64,000 nucleotides of DNA from a virus, in the IMG/VR virus record IMGVR_UViG_3300042465_002598, positions 1-64,000 of that record; one strand, 5' to 3'. The notes beneath the pieces were generated by a model. The model had not been told where the DNA came from. It was given only the letters and a program-made list of their open reading frames with translations, and searched no databases. The position numbers and the translations under genes were made by a program. Below, piece by piece: positions 56,758-64,000 of this stretch (its first letter is position 1; each line of letters opens with the position of its first letter).

Positions 56758-58299
56758 TCAGGTGTCAAGCTCCTCCTTGTACAAGCTGAGCAGGGTATCC
56801 ATGTCCTCGGTCTTGGCATCGAGTGCCTCGTAGAGCTTGCGCTCCACCGCGCACCCACAAAGCCTGACCACGAGGCAGGGGTTCTTCTGGCCCGCCCGGT
56901 GCACGCGGGCGTTGGCTTGGTGCCAGATTTCGTTGCTGGTCACTGGCCCCCACCAGACCACCGTGTTGGCCGCGTGGAGGGTCACACCGTGCGATGCAGC
57001 CGCAGGCTGGATGAGAAGGATGCGGGGCTCTGCTTCGGTCTGGAACGCTTGGAAGACTTCCGTACGGCGGGTCACTGAGACGCCTCCGTGGATCACCTCC
57101 ACTGCGAAGCCGTCCTTGCGCAGCCGGTCGCGTAGAACCTCGATGGCATGCCGGAACGGGACGAAGACCAGCACCTTGTGAGTGCTCTCTTCAATCGCCT
57201 CCACCAGCACGTTGTACCGGTGCGTGATGTCGAACTCTACAGTATTACCATTGTCAGAATACACCGCACCGGACGCTACCTGAAGTAGCTTGTTGAGGTT
57301 GGTCGCCGCGTTGACCGAGGTGACGGTTTCCCCCGCTGCGGTCATGATGAACTGCTCTTTCAGCAGCTTGTAGTATTTCATCTGCTGCGGGGTCAGCGAT
57401 ACTTCGCGTGTGGTATAGAGCATATCTGGCAGGTCCAGGCATTCTTCCTTGGTGAAACGTATCGCTGGCTGAAGTACCCTGTTGACAACCTCTGCCGAAT
57501 TACTCTTAGCCTTCCACTTGAACTGCGTCACCTTCCACATCACCATGTCACGGAACGAGTAGAAGTTCGGCGGCACCGATGACGGGTTCATCATCTTCGC
57601 TAGACCGTAGGCATCGGTCGGAGACTGAGACGCTGGTGTGCCCGTCGCCATCCATAGCCACGTGTCGGGCTGGATCAGGGAGTTGATCGCCTTCCATCGC
57701 TTAGTGGTTGCGGTCTTCACTGCGTTCGCCTCGTCAATCACTACGAGGTCAAACTTACCCTCACGCAGTTCATCAAGCACGGTCTCCACACCGTCGAAGT
57801 TAATGACGACAAACTCGGCATCCGACTGGATGACTTTGATCCGCTTGTCCCGGCTACCATGCGCTACATCGACGCGTCGATGCATCAGGGTCTTGAACAA
57901 GTCAGCCTGCCACGCAGACTTCATGATCGACAGCGGGCAGATCACCAACACCCGCTTGATGTGCTTCCTCTCCATCAGGTAATCGGCAGCCCACGCAATG
58001 CTGGCGGTCTTCCCCGTACCGGGCTCATTGAAGATGAACGCCCTGCGGTAGAGGGTCGTGAACGACGCAGTCTCTTTCTGGTGACTGAAAGGCTTGAAGA
58101 GACCGGGCCACTTGTAGCGCCGCTCGATGGGAGACGGCACGGACTTGACCCCGAGGTTCTTCAGAACCTGCGCCTCCTCAAGCCCCCAGTGCACCAGCAC
58201 CCGACCATCCTCAAGCTGCTTGGACTTGGGGATCGTTGCGAGCACCCGCTCGGGGTGCCGCAGCTTTAAGAGCAGTGCCCGGTCGTCAATGATCTCCAT
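56758..58299 (-). CDS. SNF2-like superfamily 2 helicase, 513 aa
   Basis: Motif I NEPGTGKTAS at 91-100, motif II VVIDEAN at 186-192, motif III MATGTPASQSP near 218-228, and the C-terminal QANARVHRAGQKNP near 465 (motif VI of the SNF2/DEAD type). The start overlaps the stop of the exonuclease gene (TAATG). It is shorter than bacterial SWI/SNF proteins and typical of phage replication helicases. It unwinds or translocates on DNA using ATP. Confidence 0.85.
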   Translation of the reverse strand: MEIIDDRALLLKLRHPERVLATIPKSKQLEDGRVLVHWGLEEAQVLKNLGVKSVPSPIERRYKWPGLFKPFSHQKETASFTTLYRRAFIFNEPGTGKTASIAWAADYLMERKHIKRVLVICPLSIMKSAWQADLFKTLMHRRVDVAHGSRDKRIKVIQSDAEFVVINFDGVETVLDELREGKFDLVVIDEANAVKTATTKRWKAINSLIQPDTWLWMATGTPASQSPTDAYGLAKMMNPSSVPPNFYSFRDMVMWKVTQFKWKAKSNSAEVVNRVLQPAIRFTKEECLDLPDMLYTTREVSLTPQQMKYYKLLKEQFIMTAAGETVTSVNAATNLNKLLQVASGAVYSDNGNTVEFDITHRYNVLVEAIEESTHKVLVFVPFRHAIEVLRDRLRKDGFAVEVIHGGVSVTRRTEVFQAFQTEAEPRILLIQPAAASHGVTLHAANTVVWWGPVTSNEIWHQANARVHRAGQKNPCLVVRLCGCAVERKLYEALDAKTEDMDTLLSLYKEELDT

Positions 58300-58832
58300 T
58301 ACTTCAACTCAAAGCCGTGGGTCTTAGCAAGCTCGATCAACGTCATAGCCTGCGTCACTGCGTCGTCCAACGCGTTGTGTTCTACACCGACGTTCTTTCT
58401 CTTAGCCTTGGCGAAGAGTGCGAAGACCGTACGGTAGCAGCGGTCGTTCCAGAAGTGCCACGGTACATCCATCTTCAGAGCGCGGTACGCCGCAGCGAGC
58501 AGGGCATTGTCGAAGTTCGCGCCGTTGCCCCAGACCACAGCGTCGTCCAGCGGCGGCATCCACATGGTCAGCTTGAGCAGCGCGGCGTCGAGACTGAACT
58601 CGCCCTTGAACGCAGCAGTACGGGCAGCTTCGGACTGCTTATCCCACCACTCTAACGTGCTCTTTTGCGCCCGTAGACCCGCCGCCTTGCAGGATTCAGG
58701 GTCGATAGTGACGTAGAACTTCTCGATGATCTCCTTGTCGGCGTCGAACTTCACTGCGCCAATCGAGAGGATAGTGTCCCCCGGGCGGGTGCCTAGTGTC
58801 TCAAGATCAATCATCACATGCCGTCGGTTCAT
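58299..58832 (-). CDS. DnaQ-like 3'-5' exonuclease, 177 aa
   Basis: A DEDDh exonuclease: D9-L-E11 (VMIDLETLGTRPG), NGANFDNALLAA for the second Asp, and HNALDDAVTQA for the final His/Asp. Start ATG 58832 follows TAGGAGGACAA; the longer frame to 58943 crosses a hairpin cluster and is rejected. It probably degrades single-stranded DNA or RNA ends during replication or recycling. It may act with the adjacent helicase. Confidence 0.85.
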   Translation of the reverse strand: MNRRHVMIDLETLGTRPGDTILSIGAVKFDADKEIIEKFYVTIDPESCKAAGLRAQKSTLEWWDKQSEAARTAAFKGEFSLDAALLKLTMWMPPLDDAVVWGNGANFDNALLAAAYRALKMDVPWHFWNDRCYRTVFALFAKAKRKNVGVEHNALDDAVTQAMTLIELAKTHGFELK

Positions 58833-58863
58833 TTGTCCTCCTAGTGCAGATAGCAAAACAGCC

Positions 58864-58936
58864 CGATGGTGGAACCCCATCGAGCCAACAACCCCAGTCC
58901 TGCTGGGGATCGAAAGCGTAGCCCTATACGGGCTAC
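58864..58936 (-). other. Three consecutive hairpins in a non-coding gap
   Basis: Perfect stems: GTAGCCC/GGGCTAC (58918-58936), CCCCAG/CTGGGG (58892-58908) and CGATGG/CCATCG (58864-58882). On the minus strand the last is followed by GGCTGTTTTG, a weak terminator-like end. They lie between the small HNH gene and the exonuclease gene and may form an attenuator or RNA-processing block. Confidence 0.55.
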
Positions 58937-58939
58937 GTG

Positions 58940-59209
58940 TCAACGTCCGCCTGAGCGCGGACCTTTGAAATTCTTGGCGCTGTTCTTGCTGAAGTTTGTC
59001 AGCTTCACGTTGCCCGGTTTACTCTTCCCACCATCTTTGATGGGCTTCACATGGTGGAGGGCTTTGCCCTCTCGGGACTCTTTCCCGTTCTCCTTGTCCC
59101 AGGCACGACGCGCCCGTTGTCTTTCGGACTGCTTGGCTCGACCACCATTGGCAAGGAAGTCCTTGTACTCTTTCTTATGGTCCCGGTCTGACATGTCCTT
59201 GTATGGCAT
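58940..59209 (-). CDS. Small HNH nuclease-like protein, 89 aa
   Basis: The second half reads KALHHVKPIKDGGKSKPGNV, then KLTNFSKNSAKNF: His-His, an Asp/Gly loop, an Asn and a final Asn/Lys helix fit a minimal HNH (beta-beta-alpha) fold. The first half is basic and helical (KEYKDFLANGGRAKQSERQR). Start ATG 59209. It may be a nicking enzyme in replication or a small homing nuclease. The zinc-binding cysteines are absent, as in many small HNH enzymes. Confidence 0.7.
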   Translation of the reverse strand: MPYKDMSDRDHKKEYKDFLANGGRAKQSERQRARRAWDKENGKESREGKALHHVKPIKDGGKSKPGNVKLTNFSKNSAKNFKGPRSGGR

Positions 59210-59216
59210 ATCTACC

Positions 59217-59798
59217 TCAATTGTTCACCCCGTTAGGTGGTTGCTTTGTTGCGTTACTTCTATGAAACCTATCGCGTAATGTGTTATATGGTACACCAAC
59301 CTGTTTAGCGTAGTCAGTCAAACACATACCTTCAACTTCTAGATTACGCGAAGTATTTCTCGCTTGCTCTTCGGGGGTAGCCCACCGAATATTTCCAGGA
59401 AAGTACCCACGACTGTTATCAATACGATCAACTGAATGTTTACTGCTTGGGCGCGGTCCTATCGCTTCAAAGAACAGTCTGAAATCTCTTGCCCAAGGTT
59501 CGTACATCCCGATAGAATTGTAGAAAGCAGATTTCTCTCTATTCGGGTTAAACACTCGGGTTTTTATACCGCACCATATCCGGTACTCTACAGGGTGTTT
59601 ACTCGCGTAACCCGAACGGCGACATGACCTGCACCCTCCTTTACGCTCGTTCATCCTCAGTATTGTACCTGCTACAGACTGCTCTAAGCCGCACTCTGTA
59701 CACCTGCATATCCAATACGCGCGTTGTACTTTAGTTTTGTCTCTACCAATCACGCGCCACATTCCTATCGTGCGCCCCGCCATGTCGATTACTTCCAC
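59217..59798 (-). CDS. HNH homing endonuclease, 193 aa
   Basis: GTG 59798 overlaps the stop of the upstream nuclease gene (TAGTG) behind GGAGG; ATG 59783 is an alternative. The N-terminal zinc finger uses CRCTECG and CRSCRRSG. The C-terminal HNH part reads SVDRIDNSRGYFPGNIRWAT, followed by EEQARNTSRNLEV and an HTH-like tail (CLTDYAKQVGVPYNTLRDRF). The A+T content is higher than in its neighbours, a sign of recent entry. A mobile gene that spares the adjacent genes. Confidence 0.85.
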   Translation of the reverse strand: MEVIDMAGRTIGMWRVIGRDKTKVQRAYWICRCTECGLEQSVAGTILRMNERKGGCRSCRRSGYASKHPVEYRIWCGIKTRVFNPNREKSAFYNSIGMYEPWARDFRLFFEAIGPRPSSKHSVDRIDNSRGYFPGNIRWATPEEQARNTSRNLEVEGMCLTDYAKQVGVPYNTLRDRFHRSNATKQPPNGVNN

Positions 59799-60478
59799 TA
59801 GTAACCTCCACTTCCAGCACCCCAATGTGAGCACGTTGTAACAATGCAGTGCTTTTTGCAGAGCCCCGAAGGGTTTGGGTTCCACACACCGGTCTTGTAG
59901 GCGGTCTCCAACCTGCCGATGTCCTGCATCCACTGTCGCCAGTAGACCTTCTCCTGCTCTCGCTCGTACTCAGCGGGCCTGAAGTGGTTCGCCACCACGA
60001 AGAGCAGGCCCCCCTTGACCTTGCGAACCTTGGGGAAGTGCTTGAAGACCATGAGGGCCATCAGTTCCAACTGCGCGGTGTCCGCGTACTTGGCCGACTT
60101 CCCCGTCTTGTAGTCCAGCGTCCGAGCCGTGCCCTTCTCTTCGTTGATGATGAGCAAGTCGGCTACACCCCTGCACCATACATCGGGCGCGTCGAACGCG
60201 CAAGGCTCCAGGGCCTGCGTCAGGCCCATCTTGTGCTCGCAGAGCTTCTGTCCGGGGATCGACAGCAGGGCATCGAGGTGCGGCTTGACGTAAGCGAACG
60301 CCCCAGGCAGGGGGGTGCCGTCCCGCACGTAGTGTTCAGCGGCCTCGTGGAAGTCCGTGCCGTAGAGCGTGGCCTCGGTGAAGGGCGGCTCGGTGAAATT
60401 GCGCGCTACCTTTATCTCGTAATACTTCTTCGCACAAGTCTTGAAGGATTTCAGAGACGAGTAGGACCACGCTTTCAC
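59798..60478 (-). CDS. Cas4/RecB-like PD-(D/E)XK nuclease, 226 aa
   Basis: N-terminal SYSSLKSFKTCAKKYYEIK with C15; GTDFHEAAEH gives the conserved His44; GVADLLI gives D107; and LDYKTGK gives D122 and K124, the PD-(D/E)XK core. A cysteine cluster at the C terminus (C207, C211, C216) plus C15 matches the four-Cys Fe-S site of Cas4/AddB-type nucleases. It probably resects DNA ends for phage recombination or replication. Confidence 0.85.
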   Translation of the reverse strand: MKAWSYSSLKSFKTCAKKYYEIKVARNFTEPPFTEATLYGTDFHEAAEHYVRDGTPLPGAFAYVKPHLDALLSIPGQKLCEHKMGLTQALEPCAFDAPDVWCRGVADLLIINEEKGTARTLDYKTGKSAKYADTAQLELMALMVFKHFPKVRKVKGGLLFVVANHFRPAEYEREQEKVYWRQWMQDIGRLETAYKTGVWNPNPSGLCKKHCIVTTCSHWGAGSGGY

Positions 60479-60657
60479 GGCTTCTCCATCATCAGTTCCA
60501 GCATACGCTGAAGGATTCGCGCCTCTGCACCCAGCCGCATCGCCGTATCATACGCAGTCTTGAGGTCGTTCTCCAGTGCATGGTGGTGCACCTCCTTCGC
60601 CAGCCGCTCCACGTTCATCAGCGGCTTCGCGTAATCGATGATGTCCTCAGTCTTCAC
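60475..60657 (-). CDS. Small helical protein after the polymerase, 60 aa
   Basis: GTG start at 60657 behind GGAGAG, overlapping the polymerase end by 11 bases. KTEDIIDYAKPLMNVERLAK, then KTAYDTAMRLGAEARILQRM, is all helical with a coiled-coil pattern. It overlaps the next start (ATGA). It may be a subunit or regulator of the polymerase or nuclease. Unknown. Confidence 0.55.
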   Translation of the reverse strand: MKTEDIIDYAKPLMNVERLAKEVHHHALENDLKTAYDTAMRLGAEARILQRMLELMMEKP

Positions 60658-62518
60658 GCATCTCTCCGTAGTTGTAGCCCCACTTGGACTCACAGTTGAT
60701 CGGCAGGCCAGCGGCCCACGCAGGCACCCAGCGCATGCAGGACTCGACGTAGGCCCGTGCCTCGTCACGCTCGTCCTCCCGTGCCAGGGCGATGATACTA
60801 TCATGGACGGTGAGCGCAACCCTGAGTTTCTTGGAGATACGGACAAGCTGCGACATGACGATGATCCGCGCCAGTGCCTGCACGATATTCTCTGTGAACT
60901 TACCACCGTAGATATCCACAAGCCCCGTGTCGTCCTTATACGCCCACTTCATCACACTACGGTTGGGGTCTTGGTAGCGGTGCAGTTGCGGGTAGCTGAT
61001 ATACAAGCCGCTGGGTAGCTTGATTCCCTTGCGGCCTTCCACCAGCACGACACCCTGCTTGCCGAACCACCGGGTCTTGTTGGCGTGCATAGCCTCGATG
61101 CACTGCTCGCCCTCGTACCACAGATTCCTAATGCGTGGATACGTCATGCGGTAAATGTCAACGATACGTTGGCACTCATCCAACGGCAAGTCCATCGGCG
61201 GGGACGCGGTCTTCAAAGTCGCCTGTAGTTTGTAGTGGCCGGTCTGGTACCCGCAACCGAGGGTCACGGTCTTCCCTACAAATCTTTCCTGTTTATCCGC
61301 CTTAGTCACCGCCCGTACGTATATCTTCGTCGCCATCTTGCAGTAGACATCGACCTTGTTGGCAAAGTCCTGCACCAGATCGTTCTGTCCAGCCAGCCAC
61401 GCCAGCACCCGCGCCTCGATGTTGGATGAGTCACAGTCGATCAGCACGTACCCGGGCGGTGCCTCGATGCAGGCTTTGAGTTCCGTCCCGCCCCGGGCCG
61501 GGAGGTTCTGGAGGTTGATCCCGTCGCCCCCGCTGGAGCGCTTGGTCCGGGCGTAGCTGTACTTCAGTGGTACGGGCAGGGTGTTGCCCCGTGTGGTGAT
61601 GCCGATGAAGGTCTGCGTGCGCGTCTCCTCCAGGGTGCTCTTGGTCCCCAGCCGTGCAGCCACGGCAGCCTGCACCCGCTCGTCGGGGTGGTCCAGCAGC
61701 GCCTTGAGTTCCGGGTTGGTCTTGGCAAAGGCGAACGCCGTCTTGCCCGTCGTCTTGCTGATCTTGGTCGGAGGCACCACGCCCAACTCACTCAGCACCT
61801 CTGCGAACTGTGGGTTGGAAGCCAGCCGCTCCTTGCTGAACTCTGTCCTGCTGAGTAGCTCTTCCTTGCGCCGGATCACACCTTCAAGGTGCGCCTCCAG
61901 CTTGGGCCGGTTCAGTCGCAGTACCGGCTCAGAGAACATCCTGATGTGCAGATCGATGAGCTTCAGTTCCTCCCGGGGGTAGTCTTCTCGCTTGTCGAAC
62001 TCCTCGATGTTGTACCAGCCCTCAGACATCAGACACCACATGTCGTAGTCAAGCTGAACGTCGTTGAGGCAGTAGGTAGCGTATCGCTTGAACTCTTCAG
62101 GCTCAAAGTCCTGACGACGCATAGCTATGGCATTGACGACTTCGTCACCCTTCTCACCTACACCGTACCGCTTGGCGAGCATAGCGAGGGAGTTGTTCCG
62201 CGCACCGAACATGGCACGGGCCATCGACAGGGTATCTAGCCACAGGCGGGGCCGCACGCCGAAGTGCCACGTGAATATCGCTGCGTCGAACAGGGTGTTG
62301 TGGCATAGGACTGCGTACTTACCCCAGTCGATAGCGTCGAGCCGGTACTGAATCTCGGCGTGCGTACCTGTAACTACCTCCTTCGTCCCATCCGGCCAGC
62401 GCAGGCCGAGCATGATGACCTCAAACTTGGGGTCGCGGATGTAGGCTTCAGTGGTAAGTTTGGTAAGGCTGTACTCCTTGGTGTAGTAGGTTTCAAAGTC
62501 GGCTGTGATTATTTCCAT
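60647..62518 (-). CDS. polA: Family A DNA polymerase, 623 aa
   Basis: Start ATG 62518 overlaps the upstream stop (TAATG). 3'-5' exonuclease domain: D7-F-E9 (TADFETYYTKEYSL), CHNTLFDAAIF and CLNDVQLDYDMW. Polymerase domain: motif A DCDSSNIEARVLAW near 358, motif B KTVTLGCGYQTG near 415, motif C LTVHDSI near 570. No 5'-3' exonuclease domain, as usual in phages. It is the replicative enzyme, working with the primase-helicase. Confidence 0.93.
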   Translation of the reverse strand: MEIITADFETYYTKEYSLTKLTTEAYIRDPKFEVIMLGLRWPDGTKEVVTGTHAEIQYRLDAIDWGKYAVLCHNTLFDAAIFTWHFGVRPRLWLDTLSMARAMFGARNNSLAMLAKRYGVGEKGDEVVNAIAMRRQDFEPEEFKRYATYCLNDVQLDYDMWCLMSEGWYNIEEFDKREDYPREELKLIDLHIRMFSEPVLRLNRPKLEAHLEGVIRRKEELLSRTEFSKERLASNPQFAEVLSELGVVPPTKISKTTGKTAFAFAKTNPELKALLDHPDERVQAAVAARLGTKSTLEETRTQTFIGITTRGNTLPVPLKYSYARTKRSSGGDGINLQNLPARGGTELKACIEAPPGYVLIDCDSSNIEARVLAWLAGQNDLVQDFANKVDVYCKMATKIYVRAVTKADKQERFVGKTVTLGCGYQTGHYKLQATLKTASPPMDLPLDECQRIVDIYRMTYPRIRNLWYEGEQCIEAMHANKTRWFGKQGVVLVEGRKGIKLPSGLYISYPQLHRYQDPNRSVMKWAYKDDTGLVDIYGGKFTENIVQALARIIVMSQLVRISKKLRVALTVHDSIIALAREDERDEARAYVESCMRWVPAWAAGLPINCESKWGYNYGEMRED

Positions 62519-62811
62519 TACGATCTCTCGCGGAACCACTGCTCAAGCAGTTCGATGGTGTCTTCGCGCACCACCATAGCGCTGCCGCCAGCCTTGTGGA
62601 TGTTGACGATCTCCCGCTCTTGCAGGGCAGTGGGTTTATTGAACCCAGCCTTACATTCTACCGCAAGAAACATCCCGCGAAAGCAGATGATGATGTCGGG
62701 AATACCCGCACGACCGTAGCCGTTCTGGGCGGGAAAGAAGTGCCATGCCTTGTACTTCTCGATGATGCTGATACACGCTTGCTTGACTTTCTTCTCAGGA
62801 GTTGCGGCCAT
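62518..62811 (-). CDS. VRR-NUC nuclease, 97 aa
   Basis: MAATPEKKVKQACISIIEKY, then AGIPDIIICFRGMFLAVECK gives the nuclease core G-x-P-D39 ... E52-x-K54 of the VRR-NUC branch of PD-(D/E)XK enzymes. This short form is common in phages and likely processes branched DNA or Holliday-type junctions. The start overlaps the DUF3310 gene by 17 bases and no strong ribosome-binding site is visible, so translation is probably coupled. Confidence 0.85.
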   Translation of the reverse strand: MAATPEKKVKQACISIIEKYKAWHFFPAQNGYGRAGIPDIIICFRGMFLAVECKAGFNKPTALQEREIVNIHKAGGSAMVVREDTIELLEQWFRERS

Positions 62812-63010
62812 TTTCAATCTCAATCAGTTTTTCAATGTAGTGCTTTGCCTTATGGAGGTCTTGCACTCCACCTTTCTTGCGCCAGCGAGAGAGGTACTTG
62901 ACAGCATTGCCGTCGAAGTACCCCAGACCCCACGCATGGATAACATCCCACGTTTCGTACTGGAGGTCTTTATAGTGCGTACCTCCGTGTTGGGTATCAT
63001 TCGCGCTCAT
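62795..63010 (-). CDS. DUF3310 protein, 71 aa
   Basis: MSANDTQHGGTHYKDLQYET, then HAWGLGYFDGNAVKYLSRWR and LHKAKHYIEKLIEIEN is the standard DUF3310 pattern, found in many phages and often called a nucleotide kinase-like protein, though no kinase motif exists here. The start is at 63010; longer in-frame text to 63169 lies in the gene upstream. Confidence 0.85.
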   Translation of the reverse strand: MSANDTQHGGTHYKDLQYETWDVIHAWGLGYFDGNAVKYLSRWRKKGGVQDLHKAKHYIEKLIEIENGRNS

Positions 63011-63260
63011 CGGTTTCCTTGAAAAGTTTCGCCTTGGGGCCGCACTCACGGCCTTCCAGGCGGGCGTCGAGGCAGTATGCCCACTCCCTGCGCCCAGCGG
63101 GCGTGCGCACAGCCGTGCAGCGTAGCACCTCGCTCTGCTCTTTGCGGCCCTCCAGGCGTCGATCGACATGCGCGCAGCGCATGCACTGCTCGCGCTGCTG
63201 CCACCACAGGGCCGTTGCCGGGTGGACGCGCAGGAACGTCTCAGAAAGAAGGGTTGCCAT
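62997..63260 (-). CDS. Small Cys/His protein, 87 aa
   Basis: ATG 63260 lies inside the end of the upstream gene. TALWWQQREQCMRCAHVDRR, then CTAVRTPAGRREWAYC and ECGPKAKLF gives five Cys and one His, enough for one zinc site. Basic and small; it may bind DNA. The frame upstream of 63260 belongs to another gene. Confidence 0.6.
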   Translation of the reverse strand: MATLLSETFLRVHPATALWWQQREQCMRCAHVDRRLEGRKEQSEVLRCTAVRTPAGRREWAYCLDARLEGRECGPKAKLFKETDERE

Positions 63261-63534
63261 CGTGGTCGTCCTCGTCTGGAAGCTGGATGCCGTGGCGTGC
63301 GAGGCGGTCAGCGGCTTGGGCGCGGATGGCGGCGGCATAGTGACCTCCAGGCCGTATTTCTCCAAGCCAATCCCAGGCCCTCGACGGGTCGTCCTCACAC
63401 ACCTTCGCACACGCCTCGCGCTCGGCAGCAAGCATTCGACCAAGGTCGTCAGAATTGACCCTGAACACACCTTCAACTTCAGTCTCTGGAAGTCCTTGCT
63501 CCCGCGCCATGCGCACAATGTCGTCTCTGTTCAT
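63241..63534 (-). CDS. RDDI-RMAREAG family protein, 97 aa
   Basis: MNRDDIVRMAREQGLPETEV, with AAEREACAKVCEDDPSRAWD in the middle. The head and the EREACAKVCE motif recur in the next gene, so the pair arose by duplication. Proteins of this type are frequent in phages of Gram-negative hosts and are often truncated or repeated. Function unknown. Confidence 0.65.
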   Translation of the reverse strand: MNRDDIVRMAREQGLPETEVEGVFRVNSDDLGRMLAAEREACAKVCEDDPSRAWDWLGEIRPGGHYAAAIRAQAADRLARHGIQLPDEDDHDGNPSF

Positions 63535-63770
63535 TTGTTCCCCCTTGCGCGGATGGCGTCTGCTGCACCATTCAGTATTGCCACAGACCCAGTACCCGGC
63601 GTCTGCCTACTTTCACACACCTTCGCACACGCCTCCCTCTCGGCTGCGGCACCGGCCTCGTAGGCCAGCTTGAAGAAGCGTTCCAAACGATCCTCGATTG
63701 AAGTCGTGTGTACTTCGGGCCAGTTCCAACCAGCCTCCCGCGCCATGCGGGTGATGTCGTCGCGGGTCAT
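63531..63770 (-). CDS. RDDI-RMAREAG family protein, 79 aa
   Basis: ATG 63770 overlaps the upstream stop (ATGA). MTRDDITRMAREAGWNWPEV, then LAYEAGAAAEREACAKVCES, closely related to the next gene. The longer frame to 63839 is ruled out by the coupling. Function unknown. Confidence 0.65.
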   Translation of the reverse strand: MTRDDITRMAREAGWNWPEVHTTSIEDRLERFFKLAYEAGAAAEREACAKVCESRQTPGTGSVAILNGAADAIRARGNK

Positions 63771-64000
63771 GTCTTGCTCCTCTCCTGAATCATGGCGTCT
63801 GCCACCCGGTACGACGCCTTCGCTAGCACACCCAACCAATGCGCGGCTTCCGGCGCAATGGGGTCTGCCTCAATGCCCGGTATATGAGCGTCGACTAAGG
63901 CGCTTTGCATAGCCCGCCCGGCGAAGTAGTCGCGCAGGCTCATCCCATGCTCATGCTCGGCGAGGTCGAAGTGCTGGGCGGGGAAGGCCCACCCTCCGGT
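63767..64000 (-). CDS. Partial early protein with GMSLRDYFAGRA motif (5' end outside window)
   Basis: The frame enters from the right edge: GGWAFPAQHFDLAEHEHGMS, then LRDYFAGRAMQSALVD and a helical end (GVLAKASYRVADAMIQERSK). The (G)MxLRDYFAxxA motif is a common C-terminal pattern of small phage proteins. The start lies beyond the window, so the N terminus is unknown. Confidence 0.65.
   Translation of the reverse strand, partial: TGGWAFPAQHFDLAEHEHGMSLRDYFAGRAMQSALVDAHIPGIEADPIAPEAAHWLGVLAKASYRVADAMIQERSKT

Overview
The window looks like most of the genome of a tailed, probably podovirus-type, virulent phage of a GC-rich Gram-negative bacterium. The evidence is a complete head, packaging, tail, lysis and replication gene set with no ribosomal or metabolic genes, and operons joined by ATGA or TAATG overlaps. 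I see no integrase, CI-type repressor, tRNA, CRISPR array or single-subunit RNA polymerase in the window. A phage of freshwater or soil Betaproteobacteria is a reasonable guess for the host, but it is inference only. Both window ends cut through minus-strand genes of the same small early-gene type, so the minus-strand block may be continuous across the ends of a circular or permuted map.

Layout. (1) 1-10998, minus strand: about 30 small early genes, mostly unknown. They include a secreted Rap1a-like protein (1647-1985), a winged-helix protein (2179-2541) and a cassette of a 312-aa protein, a MoxR-type AAA+ ATPase and a metallopeptidase/VWA protein (4794-8768). That cassette is interleaved with three related glycine-rich microproteins. 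(2) 10999-14398: the control region. It holds a near-consensus sigma70 promoter with a structured leader of about 470 nt, an HNH-like gene, a non-coding stretch with three perfect DnaA boxes (candidate origin), and a gene of unknown function flanked by two nearly identical 18-bp palindromes. (3) 14399-51958, plus strand: the late module. It runs small and large terminase, portal, GroES-like protein, scaffold, major capsid protein, a candidate small RNA between two terminators, surface proteins, a group of tiny basic proteins, neck/adaptor proteins, an HNH gene, fibres, holin and lysozyme, a gp10-like tail hub, three internal-virion-type proteins and a 2249-aa polyvalent protein. (4) 51961-64000, minus strand: replication and recombination. 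It contains a primase-helicase, HTH regulator, SNF2-like helicase, DnaQ-type exonuclease, two HNH genes, a Cas4/RecB-like nuclease, family A DNA polymerase, VRR-NUC nuclease, a DUF3310 protein and small genes.

How it fits together. The early minus-strand transcript(s) would make host-takeover and replication proteins. The plus-strand late transcript packages DNA (terminase and portal), builds the head and the short tail, and lyses the cell (3TM holin plus GH24 lysozyme). The two convergent modules meet at 51959-52040, where there is a minus-strand terminator. The late module and the 14006 gene diverge across 14007-14398. Annotations are read from sequence motifs alone; no database search was run.
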